The translations under genes were made by a program, and so were the position numbers. The notes below the pieces were generated by a model. The model ran no database searches, was not told the origin of the DNA, and saw only the letters and a list, made by a program, of their open reading frames with translations. Shown one piece after another: positions 32,966 through 41,069 of a DNA stretch of 64,000 nucleotides. The first letter of the stretch is position 1, and every line of letters starts with the position of its first letter. The DNA comes from an uncultured Eggerthella sp. (GTDB taxonomy: Bacteria; Actinomycetota; Coriobacteriia; Coriobacteriales; Eggerthellaceae), in NCBI GenBank assembly GCA_900553605.1, contig USDX01000007.1:1-64000 (forward strand), written 5' to 3'.

Positions 32966-34255
32966 CTAATCCATCTTGTGGTTGATGCCGTAGCCGAACA
33001 GGGGCTTCGACTGAATGGCCAGGTAGATGCAGAACAGCAGGCCAACGATAGCCGCTGCGAGCAGCAGACCCATCATGGTGTACAGTGCGCCGGTTTCTCC
33101 CATGGCGGTGGTCATCGCGCCAACGATGAAGGGCAAGAAGGTTGCGCCAACGCCCATGAAGGTCATGTACATTCCGGTGTTGCGACCCTTAGGGCCGGGG
33201 CAGTAGTTCTGGCGAACAACCAGGCCCGTCTGCAAAGCGCCGCCAGCAGCGAAGAAGCCGAGCAGTGCAATGGCAACGTATACGATGGCAACATTGGGAA
33301 CAACCAACACCAAAGCCAGAGCCAAAGCGGAGAAGGCGAAGTCGATCAGCAGAACCTTTAGCGGGTTCCAACGGAGCTTGCCCATTACTACCGCCCAGAA
33401 GAACACAGCGGTAATGGAGCCCACGGTGTAAATGGAGGCAAGAGCTGCGCCGCCCATTTCGTCGAGACCAAGGTTGGCCATGCCGAATGCTTTGGTGTAC
33501 TGCTGTGCGCCGTACATGATAAACATGCAGATAAATGCCATGACAAGGGTGAATACCTGAACCAGCACGCCTGGCTTCTTGAGCATGGCGTCTTTTGCTG
33601 CCTGGATTTCAGCTTGAGCTTCGTCCATGCCGTTGTCGCCATCGGTTTTGGTGGCGCGTTCGTCGTCGTAGCGGAAGGGCGTGATGATCGTCATGATCAG
33701 GCATACGACGGAAAGCACGATAGGCAGGTAGATGTTAACGTGCCAAATGTGAGGCGCGCTGAATGCTGCAACGAAGATAGGGTAGATAACGCCCATAACG
33801 GAAACGGCGGCCTTGATGCCGATAACGCCAGAGGCAGCGTATTTAGGCTCCGCTTCCTGTGCGGCGGGGTAGAGTGCTGCATCCCAGAAGCCGGATGTTG
33901 CAACGCCGGACAGGAAGGCGGCGATGTAGCAAGCGGTTGCATCGGTTGCCAGCAGCATCATGGTGAAGCAGATGATGTAGGCAACAGCGCCTGCGACGGC
34001 GAACTTCTTACGTCCGACGCGGTCAGAGAGCTCGCCGCCAATCCATACGCTTAGCAGTTTGCCGAATCCCATGGCGGCAATTGCCATCGAAACCGCGGCG
34101 GAACCTGTGGTGGGATCGGTGATGCCCCATTGGGTATAGAAGTTAACTTTATTCTGGCTCAGGATCAGGGCCTGGATGCCGTAGGTGAAATAGCACATGT
34201 ACACCGTTGCCAGCGCAAAGCCGTAGTGCTTTACCTTTTCTGCTGCTGCAGACAA
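32966..34255 (-). CDS. MFS transporter
   Basis: 429 residues, about twelve helices. GGELSDRVGRKKFAVAG is a good motif A between helices 2 and 3, and PFRYDDERATKTDGDNGMDEAQAE is the charged central loop. The FFAAGGALQTGLVVRQNYCPG segment resembles anion/sugar-phosphate or rhamnogalacturonide-type carriers, but the substrate is unknown. The start is probably TTG 34255, six bases after a perfect AAGGAG; the ATG at 34282 would place that site inside the gene. Monocistronic. Confidence 0.82.
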   Translation of the reverse strand: MSAAAEKVKHYGFALATVYMCYFTYGIQALILSQNKVNFYTQWGITDPTTGSAAVSMAIAAMGFGKLLSVWIGGELSDRVGRKKFAVAGAVAYIICFTMMLLATDATACYIAAFLSGVATSGFWDAALYPAAQEAEPKYAASGVIGIKAAVSVMGVIYPIFVAAFSAPHIWHVNIYLPIVLSVVCLIMTIITPFRYDDERATKTDGDNGMDEAQAEIQAAKDAMLKKPGVLVQVFTLVMAFICMFIMYGAQQYTKAFGMANLGLDEMGGAALASIYTVGSITAVFFWAVVMGKLRWNPLKVLLIDFAFSALALALVLVVPNVAIVYVAIALLGFFAAGGALQTGLVVRQNYCPGPKGRNTGMYMTFMGVGATFLPFIVGAMTTAMGETGALYTMMGLLLAAAIVGLLFCIYLAIQSKPLFGYGINHKMD

Positions 34256-34863
34256 TTCGTTCTCCTTACATTCTTTGGACATTCTGCTCGTTTGAAACGA
34301 AGACGGTATCCCCTGCAAGGAGCCTCCCTCGGGCCCACTCATGACGCCTTGGATTCGTAGAGTTCTATTGCACGGATGCGCAAACGTCTGTGTATGCTAC
34401 CCCTCGGCAAAAAACCGAACATGTTCGATACGAATGGGTAATATTCATTTTCAAATAGAAACCGATAGCCTGTAGCTATGATGCGAGGAAGAGGAGGATA
34501 ATTTTTCGATCGATTGGGAATCTATTCGCCGATCCCATTCAATTTCTATGGATTCATTTCTTACGAATATAGATAGGTAACGGATGGTGTCGCCGCGCAG
34601 ATGCCCAGTGGTACAGGTGGTATTCTTATGCACATCGTATAAAACGCGCGCCTTTTGGGTTTGCCCTGCGTTTAAAGCGAAGCATACATTCGAAGCAGTG
34701 TGTGCGCGTGGCAAAGTGAAGAGGGATCGTTGAGCTTTGCCTTTGGTGGCGAGGCTGCGCTCTGCGTTTAGAGCGAAGCAGCAAAGGGGAAATGGCGTGC
34801 GTGTAGAGAGAGGGCATTCGGCATGGCAATCATGCTGGGTGAATTTGTATGGAGGGATGCTGG
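34256..34863. other. gene-free stretch
   Basis: A+T-rich DNA at 34380-34580 probably holds the MFS promoter, though no clean boxes stand out. CTGCGTTTARAGCGAAGCA occurs twice (about 34668 and 34760), a short direct repeat. No supportable gene. Confidence 0.5.
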
Positions 34864-35208
34864 ATGAGCTCCAAGAAAAAGAACCAGAAAACCAATCCCA
34901 ATAAAAGAAAGAACGACGAAACGGTGATTATCTGCCCGTATTGCGGCGGTACCCATTTTGAGTACACGGCCGAAAAGCGTCGTGTTCCCAGCAAATGGTA
35001 TGTGCATGTAATCACGGCGATCATCATTATCGGCATCGCATTTGTAATGCCATATTTCTCTATCGCGTTCGCTATCGCTTACGTCGTACTCACGTTCATG
35101 CCCCGCAAGGTTCTGGTGGGCACATGCAAAGATTGTGGCGAGGAAACGCTATTCAATCGCCCAGAGGATGGCAGCATGAAGCCGAGCTTCGATCAGCCCC
35201 ATCTGTAA
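34864..35208 (+). CDS. small zinc-ribbon membrane protein
   Basis: 114 residues. A Lys/Asn-rich start is followed by CPYC-GGTHFEY, two membrane helices (about 45-85) and CKDC-GEETLF, so two CxxC pairs on the same side of the membrane could form one zinc ribbon. Function unknown. ATG 34864 follows GGAGGG at good spacing; an in-frame ATG at 34849 lacks one. Real coding is supported by the ribosome binding site and the ordered CxxC pairs. Confidence 0.7.
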   Translation: MSSKKKNQKTNPNKRKNDETVIICPYCGGTHFEYTAEKRRVPSKWYVHVITAIIIIGIAFVMPYFSIAFAIAYVVLTFMPRKVLVGTCKDCGEETLFNRPEDGSMKPSFDQPHL

Positions 35209-35331
35209 GAGGCTTTGCGGCTTGAGTAGCTTTCGTATTTCGACGGGACGATTCGAAAAACGACCCAACATGGCAACAAGCCTGTTTCACAACGGAAATA
35301 CTTCGCAGTTACGATGAATGCGAAAACAAAC

Positions 35332-35368
35332 GAGGGTGCCCCATTTCATGAGTGAATGGGGCACCCTC
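35332..35368 (+). terminator. 14-bp perfect hairpin
   Basis: GAGGGTGCCCCATT pairs with AATGGGGCACCCTC. No T-run follows, and the next gene's ribosome binding site starts 11 bases later, so it may end the zinc-ribbon transcript or form the 5' end of the next. Confidence 0.6.
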
Positions 35369-35391
35369 TGTAATTCATCGGAGGTGCGGTT

Positions 35392-35625
35392 ATGGCAAAA
35401 AATACGAAGAACGTAAGCAAGGTGCAGGCAGAAGGCCTGAAGTATGTTCCCATGCGTAAAGTCGCTCGTGCCATGACGCTTGTTGCAGGTGCATTATCCT
35501 CTGGCATCGTAGCGTTTTCCGTCGCTGAAGCGGCTTGGGCTTGGGCTGCGGTCTTTGCGGCGGTGGCGGCTGTTGCCTTTTATCTTGCTTACGCTATGAC
35601 TGTCGATCTGCGTGAGGCGCACTAA
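35392..35625 (+). CDS. small two-helix membrane protein
   Basis: 77 residues: basic N-terminus (KNTKNVSKVQAEGLKYVPMRK) then two hydrophobic helices rich in Ala and aromatic residues (about 30-70). GGAGGTG precedes ATG 35392 and the gene ends 17 bases before the convergent murB stop, with a hairpin GACGCCG/CGGCGTC (35635-35660) across that junction. No family is recognised. Confidence 0.65.
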   Translation: MAKNTKNVSKVQAEGLKYVPMRKVARAMTLVAGALSSGIVAFSVAEAAWAWAAVFAAVAAVAFYLAYAMTVDLREAH

Positions 35626-35642
35626 ATTAGCAAGACGCCGCG

Positions 35643-36569
35643 CTAGTTCTCGGCGGCGTCAAACCCCCACATGCGCACCTCGGTTTCAAGCGTAACGCCG
35701 AACTGGCTTTTTACCGCTGCCTGCACGTCGCGGATAACCTGCAGAACATCGGCTGCGCTTGCGTTGCCGGTGTTTACCACGAAGCCGGCATGTTTGGTGG
35801 AAACCTGGGCATCTCCAACTGAATGACCCTGCATGCCTGCGTCCTGAATGAGCTTGCCCGCAAAATAGCCTTCGGGGCGCTTGAACGTGCTGCCCGCGCT
35901 TGCCATTTCAAGAGGCTGCTTGGAAGAGCGGCGCTGGGCCAAGTCGTCCATCTTGGCGCGAATCTCATCCTTGTCTCCCGCTTCAAGTTGAAGGGTTGCC
36001 CCCAGTACAACAAGCCCTTCGTCGCTCATCATGCTGTGTCGATAGCTCCAATCGGCTTCTTCTGCAGGGATTTCGCGAACCGTGCCGTCGGGGAAGAGGC
36101 AGGAAACGCTTATCGCAACATCCTTGAACTCGCCATCGTAGGCGCCTGCGTTCATGATTGCTGCTCCACCAACAGAACCTGGGATTCCACTGGCAAACTC
36201 GTAGCCCGTAAGTTCTGCTTCGAGTGCCGCTTGCGCAACTGCTTCATTGGTGGCTCCCGCTTGTGCTTGAACAACGGATCCGTCGATGGAAATGCGAGCC
36301 ATGCGCTCGCCAATTTCGATAACCACGCCAGGCAAGCCCGCATCGGAAACGAGCAAATCGCTTCCGCAGCCTACGATCCACCAGGGGGCATCTGCCTTTT
36401 TGGCGGCGTTGATAGCTGCGGTGATGTCCGCAGCATTGCTTGCTCGTACAAAGAACTGAGCGGGACCGCCGCAGCGGAACGTGGTGTGTCTGCTCATGGG
36501 CTCATTTTTTAGCAGGTCGTCGCTGGCAAAGATTTGAGCAAGAGCGGTATTGAGTTCTTCGATATTCAT
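35643..36569 (-). CDS. murB: UDP-N-acetylenolpyruvoylglucosamine reductase
   Basis: 308 residues, the shorter type without the extra domain of E. coli MurB. Reduces UDP-GlcNAc-enolpyruvate to UDP-MurNAc with NADPH and FAD in peptidoglycan synthesis. Family marks: HTTFRCGGPAQFF, WWIVGCGSDLLVSD, GIPGSVGGAAIMNAGAYD (FAD-binding), YRHSMM with active-site arginine region, SAGSTFKRP with the catalytic serine, and KHAGFVVN near the end, with Glu in LETEVRMWG. Upstream of ATG 36569 only TAGG is visible as a ribosome binding site. Confidence 0.95.
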   Translation of the reverse strand: MNIEELNTALAQIFASDDLLKNEPMSRHTTFRCGGPAQFFVRASNAADITAAINAAKKADAPWWIVGCGSDLLVSDAGLPGVVIEIGERMARISIDGSVVQAQAGATNEAVAQAALEAELTGYEFASGIPGSVGGAAIMNAGAYDGEFKDVAISVSCLFPDGTVREIPAEEADWSYRHSMMSDEGLVVLGATLQLEAGDKDEIRAKMDDLAQRRSSKQPLEMASAGSTFKRPEGYFAGKLIQDAGMQGHSVGDAQVSTKHAGFVVNTGNASAADVLQVIRDVQAAVKSQFGVTLETEVRMWGFDAAEN

Positions 36570-37152
36570 ATATGCCTACTTATCGTGCTTCGTTCCGAGT
36601 GTTTTGCTGCAGCTATGCAGATGCACCTGCCTATTTGGCGGCTCGCAATAACCACAAGAGATTATTTGATTTTGGATTTGCGCGGCGGTTTTAGCGCACC
36701 TTGTAAATCCGTTTAAGTGTAGCGTAATCGAACGAAGCGGTGAAAACGGCGAAAATAGGGCCGTGCTTGTGCGCGCCGTCAGTCGACGAGGCGGGTACGG
36801 GAACTTGCGTGGCGCGCGTTGAAGAAGGCGTTGGTGCAACATCTCGCTGGGCGCAAAACCCGTTTAACCTGAACCGAGCACAAAAACCAACGCGATCGGC
36901 GCTTGGCGCACCTTGTGCCGATAGTGAAACCTTGCGTGGTCTGCATTATGCAGGGTCTGACGGATCCTGTATCGTCCGGGAAGTCCAGCGAAACCCGCAT
37001 CGGGCGAAGAAGCTGACAGTGCCTTTGATTACCAATAAAACCTACAGGGTGCTTTTTCCGATAGGTTTTGCACTATTCACTCCACAAGAGTAAAGTGACT
37101 TCCATATTCACAGATGAAATGCGCCTGGGGGAGGCGCATTAAAGGGGAACAT
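36570..37152. other. gene-free stretch before tauE
   Basis: No supportable gene. Contains AAAACCTA-N-TAGGTTTT (about 37037-37068) and, over the tauE leader, the 7-bp hairpin ATGCGCC-TGGGGGA-GGCGCAT (37118-37138) ending 15 bases before the start codon. I see no known riboswitch consensus. Confidence 0.4.
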
Positions 37153-37866
37153 ATGGAAAAGTACCTATTTTGGGGCACGTTTTTCTTTGCCTATCTAATT
37201 AACGGTATTACCGGCTTCGCGGGCAATATCTTCGCAATGCCGGTGGGCATGGTCACCATCGGCCACGAAGAGTCCATCGTGGTGCTGAACTGCACCGGAT
37301 TCCTTGCCAGCGTGCTTATCGCCTTCACGGGCATCAAGCATGTGGTGTGGAAAGAACTGGCGAAGATGTGCGTCATCATGGCGATTTTCATGGCCATTGG
37401 CGCATGGATCAACACCATTGCTCCGCTGAGCATCCTTTCCAAGGTATATGGCGTTGCGGTTTTGATTATTGCTATCCGCGGTTTGTTCTTTAACAAGAAA
37501 AATAAGCTTTTACCCGATTGGCTCCTGTACTGCATTCTTGCCATAGCCGGCCTTATTCAGGGCATGTTTGTTTCCGGGGGCTCTTTCCTGGCTATTTACG
37601 CTTTGCAGAAGATTAGGGATAAGGAAGCATTTCGAGCAACCACCACTATGACCTGGGTGTTCCTAAACGGTGCCTATGCCCTTTATGGCATTCAGGGCGG
37701 TTCCCTTGGTGGCGATGGCTTGCTTACGCTGGCAGTGTGCATTCCTCTGCTTATTCTTTCTACCTGGCTGGGCGGTCTTATCCAGAAGCGCATCAGCCAA
37801 GAGCAGTTCGTGAAGTTCACCTACGTCCTGCTAGCCGTAATTGGCTGCGTGCTTTTAATTAAGTAA
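37153..37866 (+). CDS. TauE/SafE family anion exporter
   Basis: 237 residues, seven to eight helices in two repeats. YLINGITGFAGNIFAMPVG at the N-terminus and IQGMFVSGGSFLAIYAL in the middle are the two family GFxGG-like loops. Members export sulfite, sulfoacetate or related organosulfonates. ATG 37153 follows AAAGGGG; the frame opens earlier at 37114, within the leader hairpin. Monocistronic, with its terminator inside a long perfect inverted repeat. Confidence 0.85.
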   Translation: MEKYLFWGTFFFAYLINGITGFAGNIFAMPVGMVTIGHEESIVVLNCTGFLASVLIAFTGIKHVVWKELAKMCVIMAIFMAIGAWINTIAPLSILSKVYGVAVLIIAIRGLFFNKKNKLLPDWLLYCILAIAGLIQGMFVSGGSFLAIYALQKIRDKEAFRATTTMTWVFLNGAYALYGIQGGSLGGDGLLTLAVCIPLLILSTWLGGLIQKRISQEQFVKFTYVLLAVIGCVLLIK

Positions 37867-37868
37867 GT

Positions 37869-38093
37869 GTTCGGAATGCGCGCCGCATGGCGGTGTCGGG
37901 CTGGGGTCTGGAGCGCCTCAAGCCACCCATTCCGCTGTTCAAAAGGAGGCTACGGGCCTCCTTTTTCATGCGCTGCATTGCTTCAAGCATTGAATGAAGA
38001 TGCTCTTTGAGCATCTAACAGGAATGGCGTTCAGAGTGGCGTTCGCGGCTCCAGACCCCAGCCCGACACCGCCATGCGGCGCGCATTCCGAAC
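37869..38093. repeat. perfect 45-bp inverted repeat enclosing the tauE terminator
   Basis: The 45 bases 37869-37913 (starting GTTCGGAATGCGCGCC) are the exact reverse complement of 38049-38093. Between the arms lie the terminator (37941-37965), a second hairpin AGATGCTC-TTT-GAGCATCT (37998-38016) and diverged inner arms (CACCCATTCC against GGAATGGCG). The left arm begins three bases after the tauE stop codon. Confidence 0.9.
37941..37966 (+). terminator. tauE terminator
   Basis: AAAAGGAGGC pairs with GCCTCCTTTT around TACGG, T-run included. Sits at the centre of the long inverted repeat. Confidence 0.9.
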
Positions 38094-38190
38094 CTAACAA
38101 AAAGCAGCTGATTGCAGTGAGTTTTCCAGGCTTCGCGAATCGTTCTTGGCCGATGCGCTTTTGTCGTAATCCCTTGGGCGCAAGAAAAGA

Positions 38191-38214
38191 AAGAGCTCGC
38201 ATCTGCGAGCTCTT
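38191..38214 (-). terminator. terminator of the GT2 gene
   Basis: AAGAGCTCGC pairs with GCGAGCTCTT around ATCT; TTCTTTTCTT follows on the minus strand. Confidence 0.9.
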
Positions 38215-38216
38215 GA

Positions 38217-39281
38217 TTAGCGGTTTGCTTTCAGGCGGGCGAAAAGGCTGGTGCTGTTTTGGCGTACCCAGCTTATGAACTCGCTTTCCGTCATGGTGAG
38301 CGTGATGTTCCCCATGCGCAAGGGTGCCAACACCAGGTGCATCATCTTGGTGCGGGGCCGCGCTTTTTTCAGCGCTTCGCGTGCGTGGGGAGTAGATATC
38401 ATCTGCTTAATGGCGGCACGCTTCTCTTCTTTTGAAAGTGTGCAATTGCAGTTGGTTACGTTTTCGATGCAGCCAACCAGCCGTTCTGCGTAGCGGCGTG
38501 CCAAGAACTCTTCGATTTCGGGAGAATTCAGGTTCCAATACGCGTACAGCTCATTCATCCAGCGATGTTCTTCTTCGCGTTTGTCGTACATGTCGGGACG
38601 GTACTTGGTGTTTTCGCTTTCGGCGCGAGCGCGCAGGAAGTGGTAGTAGTGACCGTCGATGCAGCCTACGCGTTCAACGTCTCGCATAACATCGAGGTTG
38701 AACGGCAGGTCGTCCCAAAATGTGCCAGGGAACCGGATGCCCTTTTCTTTGATGTAGCTGCGACGATACAGCTTGTTCCACGGCGCATACAGAAGCTGAG
38801 CGTCGAAAAGCTGGCAGGCATTTGCGCGGAATTCTTCTTGCGATTTGAAGATGCGATCGGGCGCATTACGCAGCTCGCGATAGTACTTGCCTTCGTCGTC
38901 ATAGTACGTGTCGATGGTAAAGCCGGTAATAAGAAGGTCCAGGTCGTGCTCGGAGGCAACGCGGTACATGTCCTTCAACATGGTGCGGTCGCACCAATCG
39001 TCTCCGTCCATGAAGTACAGGTAATCGCCACGAGCAATTTCGATAGCGGCGTTGCGTGCGGCGGCGGCTCCTTGGTTTTCCTGGTGGATTACGCGGATAC
39101 GCACATCGTCATCGGCAAGTTTGTCGCACAGAGCGCCACTGCCATCGGTGCTTCCATCGTCTACCAACAGAATCTCGTAGCTGGTGCATGTTTGATTCTG
39201 CAGCGAGCCAACGGCACGACGCAGCCAGGATTCTACGTTGTAGACAGGAATAATGACGCTTATCGCGGGACTGTGTGACAC
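38217..39281 (-). CDS. family 2 glycosyltransferase
   Basis: 354 residues. GT-A fold with ISVIIPVYNVESWLRRAV, LLVDDGSTDGS (nucleotide-sugar aspartates), GAAAARNAAIEIARGDY and the metal-binding FMDGDDW (DxD-like). The C-terminal 120 residues are basic and without membrane helices. Likely adds a sugar to a surface polysaccharide or glycolipid on the cytoplasmic face. Start GTG 39281 is about nine bases after AGGAG; a GTG at 39287 is too close. It is divergent from the WecA-like gene, which could build the lipid carrier for the same polymer. Confidence 0.88.
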   Translation of the reverse strand: MSHSPAISVIIPVYNVESWLRRAVGSLQNQTCTSYEILLVDDGSTDGSGALCDKLADDDVRIRVIHQENQGAAAARNAAIEIARGDYLYFMDGDDWCDRTMLKDMYRVASEHDLDLLITGFTIDTYYDDEGKYYRELRNAPDRIFKSQEEFRANACQLFDAQLLYAPWNKLYRRSYIKEKGIRFPGTFWDDLPFNLDVMRDVERVGCIDGHYYHFLRARAESENTKYRPDMYDKREEEHRWMNELYAYWNLNSPEIEEFLARRYAERLVGCIENVTNCNCTLSKEEKRAAIKQMISTPHAREALKKARPRTKMMHLVLAPLRMGNITLTMTESEFISWVRQNSTSLFARLKANR

Positions 39282-39725
39282 GAACACCTTCTCCTGAATC
39301 TACGGGTTTCAACTCGCTCATTCTACACAATGCAACAGTGCCGAATGTGTTGCCTGGCGGGGAGTACAAGGTACTTCCACGTTTTGGTGGCTGCTCTCCA
39401 CAAAGGCTGCAAAAGTAAGCTGTCGACAGAGGAGAACTGTAGGGTTCTTCGGCATGGGTATGGGGCGGTTTGAGGGCTTCTTCACGGTTGCGGTTTCCGA
39501 AGCGGAGGGTTCGCGCGCTCGAGCAAGTCGAGGCCATGCGAAAAGCCGATAAAATCGGCGCTTGCTTTTCTGTACCGACGTAGATGACAGCCTCCTTCTC
39601 TTTGCGCTTGCGATGCCGTTAGGTAGCTGTAGTCGGGAGAAGCGCCTCTTCGGTATATAATCATCATTTGGCGTGAGCGCGTTCTGCCGCGCTATCCAAT
39701 AAGTTCGAGAAAGAGGGGGGGGCGC
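39282..39725. other. divergent intergenic region
   Basis: Between the GT2 and WecA-like genes. Contains the hairpin GCCGAT-AAA-ATCGGC (about 39546-39560) and no supportable gene. Promoters for both genes must lie here; the WecA-like one is given separately. Confidence 0.4.
39656..39661 (+). promoter_or_regulatory. -10 box of the WecA-like gene
   Basis: A perfect TATAAT 65 bases before the start codon; the -35 position (TCGGGA) is poor. Confidence 0.45.
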
Positions 39726-40862
39726 ATGGACTGGCTTGAATACGGCGTTCTCTTTGCCGTTGCCGCAGTGGTTACCGTTGCCTTGACCCCTCTTGCCCGC
39801 AAGCTTGCTATCAAGCTTGATGCTATCGATTACCCCAGTGCCCGTCGCGTAAACATGCTTCCCATTCCGCGTATGGGCGGCGTGGCTATTTTCGGCGGCA
39901 TTTTGGCGGCGCTTGCCGTTGCTGGTTTTGGCGTCTATGCCTTCGGATGGGTCGACCCCTTCATCGACTACAATGGTATCGAGGTCAACTATTGGGGCGT
40001 TTTGCTGGGAACAGTTTTGATATTTCTCGTGGGTGCCGTCGATGATGTGGTCGACCTGAACCCCAAAGCGAAGATGCTGGGGCAGATAGTTGCTGCTTGC
40101 GTGGTTGCCTGTTCTGGCCTGTTGTTTTCCAGCATTCACAATCCCTTTGGCGAGGGGTACATTGAATTTGGTTGGGTCGCCTACCCTCTAACGGTGTTCT
40201 ACCTGGTGGCGTTTGCCAACGTTATCAACTTGATTGACGGTCTCGACGGCTTGGCGGCGGGTATTACGGGCATTTCCGCGATAACCATCTTGCTGTTCGC
40301 GGTGCTTACCGGGCGCTTCGATGCGGCGCTGTTCAGCGTCATTCTTGTTGGCGTGTGCGCAGGCTTCCTGAAGTCCAATTTCTTCCCTGCATCCATCTTC
40401 ATGGGTGATTCAGGCGCACTGCTTCTTGGTTTTGCGTTGGGCATCATTTCCCTGTTTGCGGTAGCGCGCTCTGCCTTGTTCGTTTCGTTGTTGGTGCCTA
40501 TTCTGGCGGCGGGTGTTCCGATCCTCGACACGTTCTTCGCCATTGTGCGCCGAAAGCGCGAGCATCGTCCTATCGATGAAGCGGACAAGGGGCACATTCA
40601 CCATCGCCTGATGCGTGCAGGATTCAGCCAACGCGCAACCGTGCTTATCATGTGGGCTTGGACGGCACTCCTTGCCGCCTGTGGCGTAATCATTACCTGG
40701 GCCGACAATCTGGTGCGCATCCCCATCTTCCTTATTGCCTGTGCGGTTACGGCGTACGCTATTGTGAAGCTTCGTCTGTTGGGCGATGCTCTGAGCCACC
40801 ATTTCAACCCTCGTCGCAAGCCCGAGAGCAGGGAGCTTCAAGGGCCTAAGCAGGACCAGTAG
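39726..40862 (+). CDS. undecaprenyl-phosphate GlcNAc-1-phosphate transferase, WecA/TagO-like
   Basis: 378 residues, about ten to eleven helices, GT4/MraY superfamily. Transfers a sugar-1-phosphate from UDP-sugar to undecaprenyl phosphate, the first step of many cell-wall polymers. Motifs: DYPSARRVNMLPIPRMGG, GAVDDVVDLNPKAKM with the Mg2+ aspartates, NLIDGLDGLAAG, FMGDSGALLLG and the HRPIDEADKGHIHHRLM loop that separates WecA types from MraY. ATG 39726 follows a purine-rich GAAAGAGGGGGGG. The short hydrophilic tail is not conserved. Confidence 0.93.
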   Translation: MDWLEYGVLFAVAAVVTVALTPLARKLAIKLDAIDYPSARRVNMLPIPRMGGVAIFGGILAALAVAGFGVYAFGWVDPFIDYNGIEVNYWGVLLGTVLIFLVGAVDDVVDLNPKAKMLGQIVAACVVACSGLLFSSIHNPFGEGYIEFGWVAYPLTVFYLVAFANVINLIDGLDGLAAGITGISAITILLFAVLTGRFDAALFSVILVGVCAGFLKSNFFPASIFMGDSGALLLGFALGIISLFAVARSALFVSLLVPILAAGVPILDTFFAIVRRKREHRPIDEADKGHIHHRLMRAGFSQRATVLIMWAWTALLAACGVIITWADNLVRIPIFLIACAVTAYAIVKLRLLGDALSHHFNPRRKPESRELQGPKQDQ

Positions 40863-40869
40863 AGCTCGA

Positions 40870-41050
40870 ACAGGATAGGGTCCTGGCGCGAATTGGGCCA
40901 AGGACAGCCCAAGAAAAACCTTGGTAGCTTTCGGGGAATTGGGCCCCTGATGCAAACCTGTCCAATGGCGTTTCGGCAAAGCAGCCTTGCAGCTCTCGAG
41001 AAATCAAGGTCCTGGCGTAAATCGAGCCGATGGGCCAAAAGGAGAGCTGC
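40870..41050. repeat. degenerate ~60-base repeats between converging genes
   Basis: GGTCCTGGCGYRAAT occurs near 40879 and near 41010, and GGGAATTGGGCC near 40935 echoes GCGAATTGGGCC near 40889, giving about 2.5 diverged units of 50-65 bases. No classical terminator with a T-run is visible. Confidence 0.5.
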
Positions 41051-41069
41051 CATCCCGCAAATGCGATGT

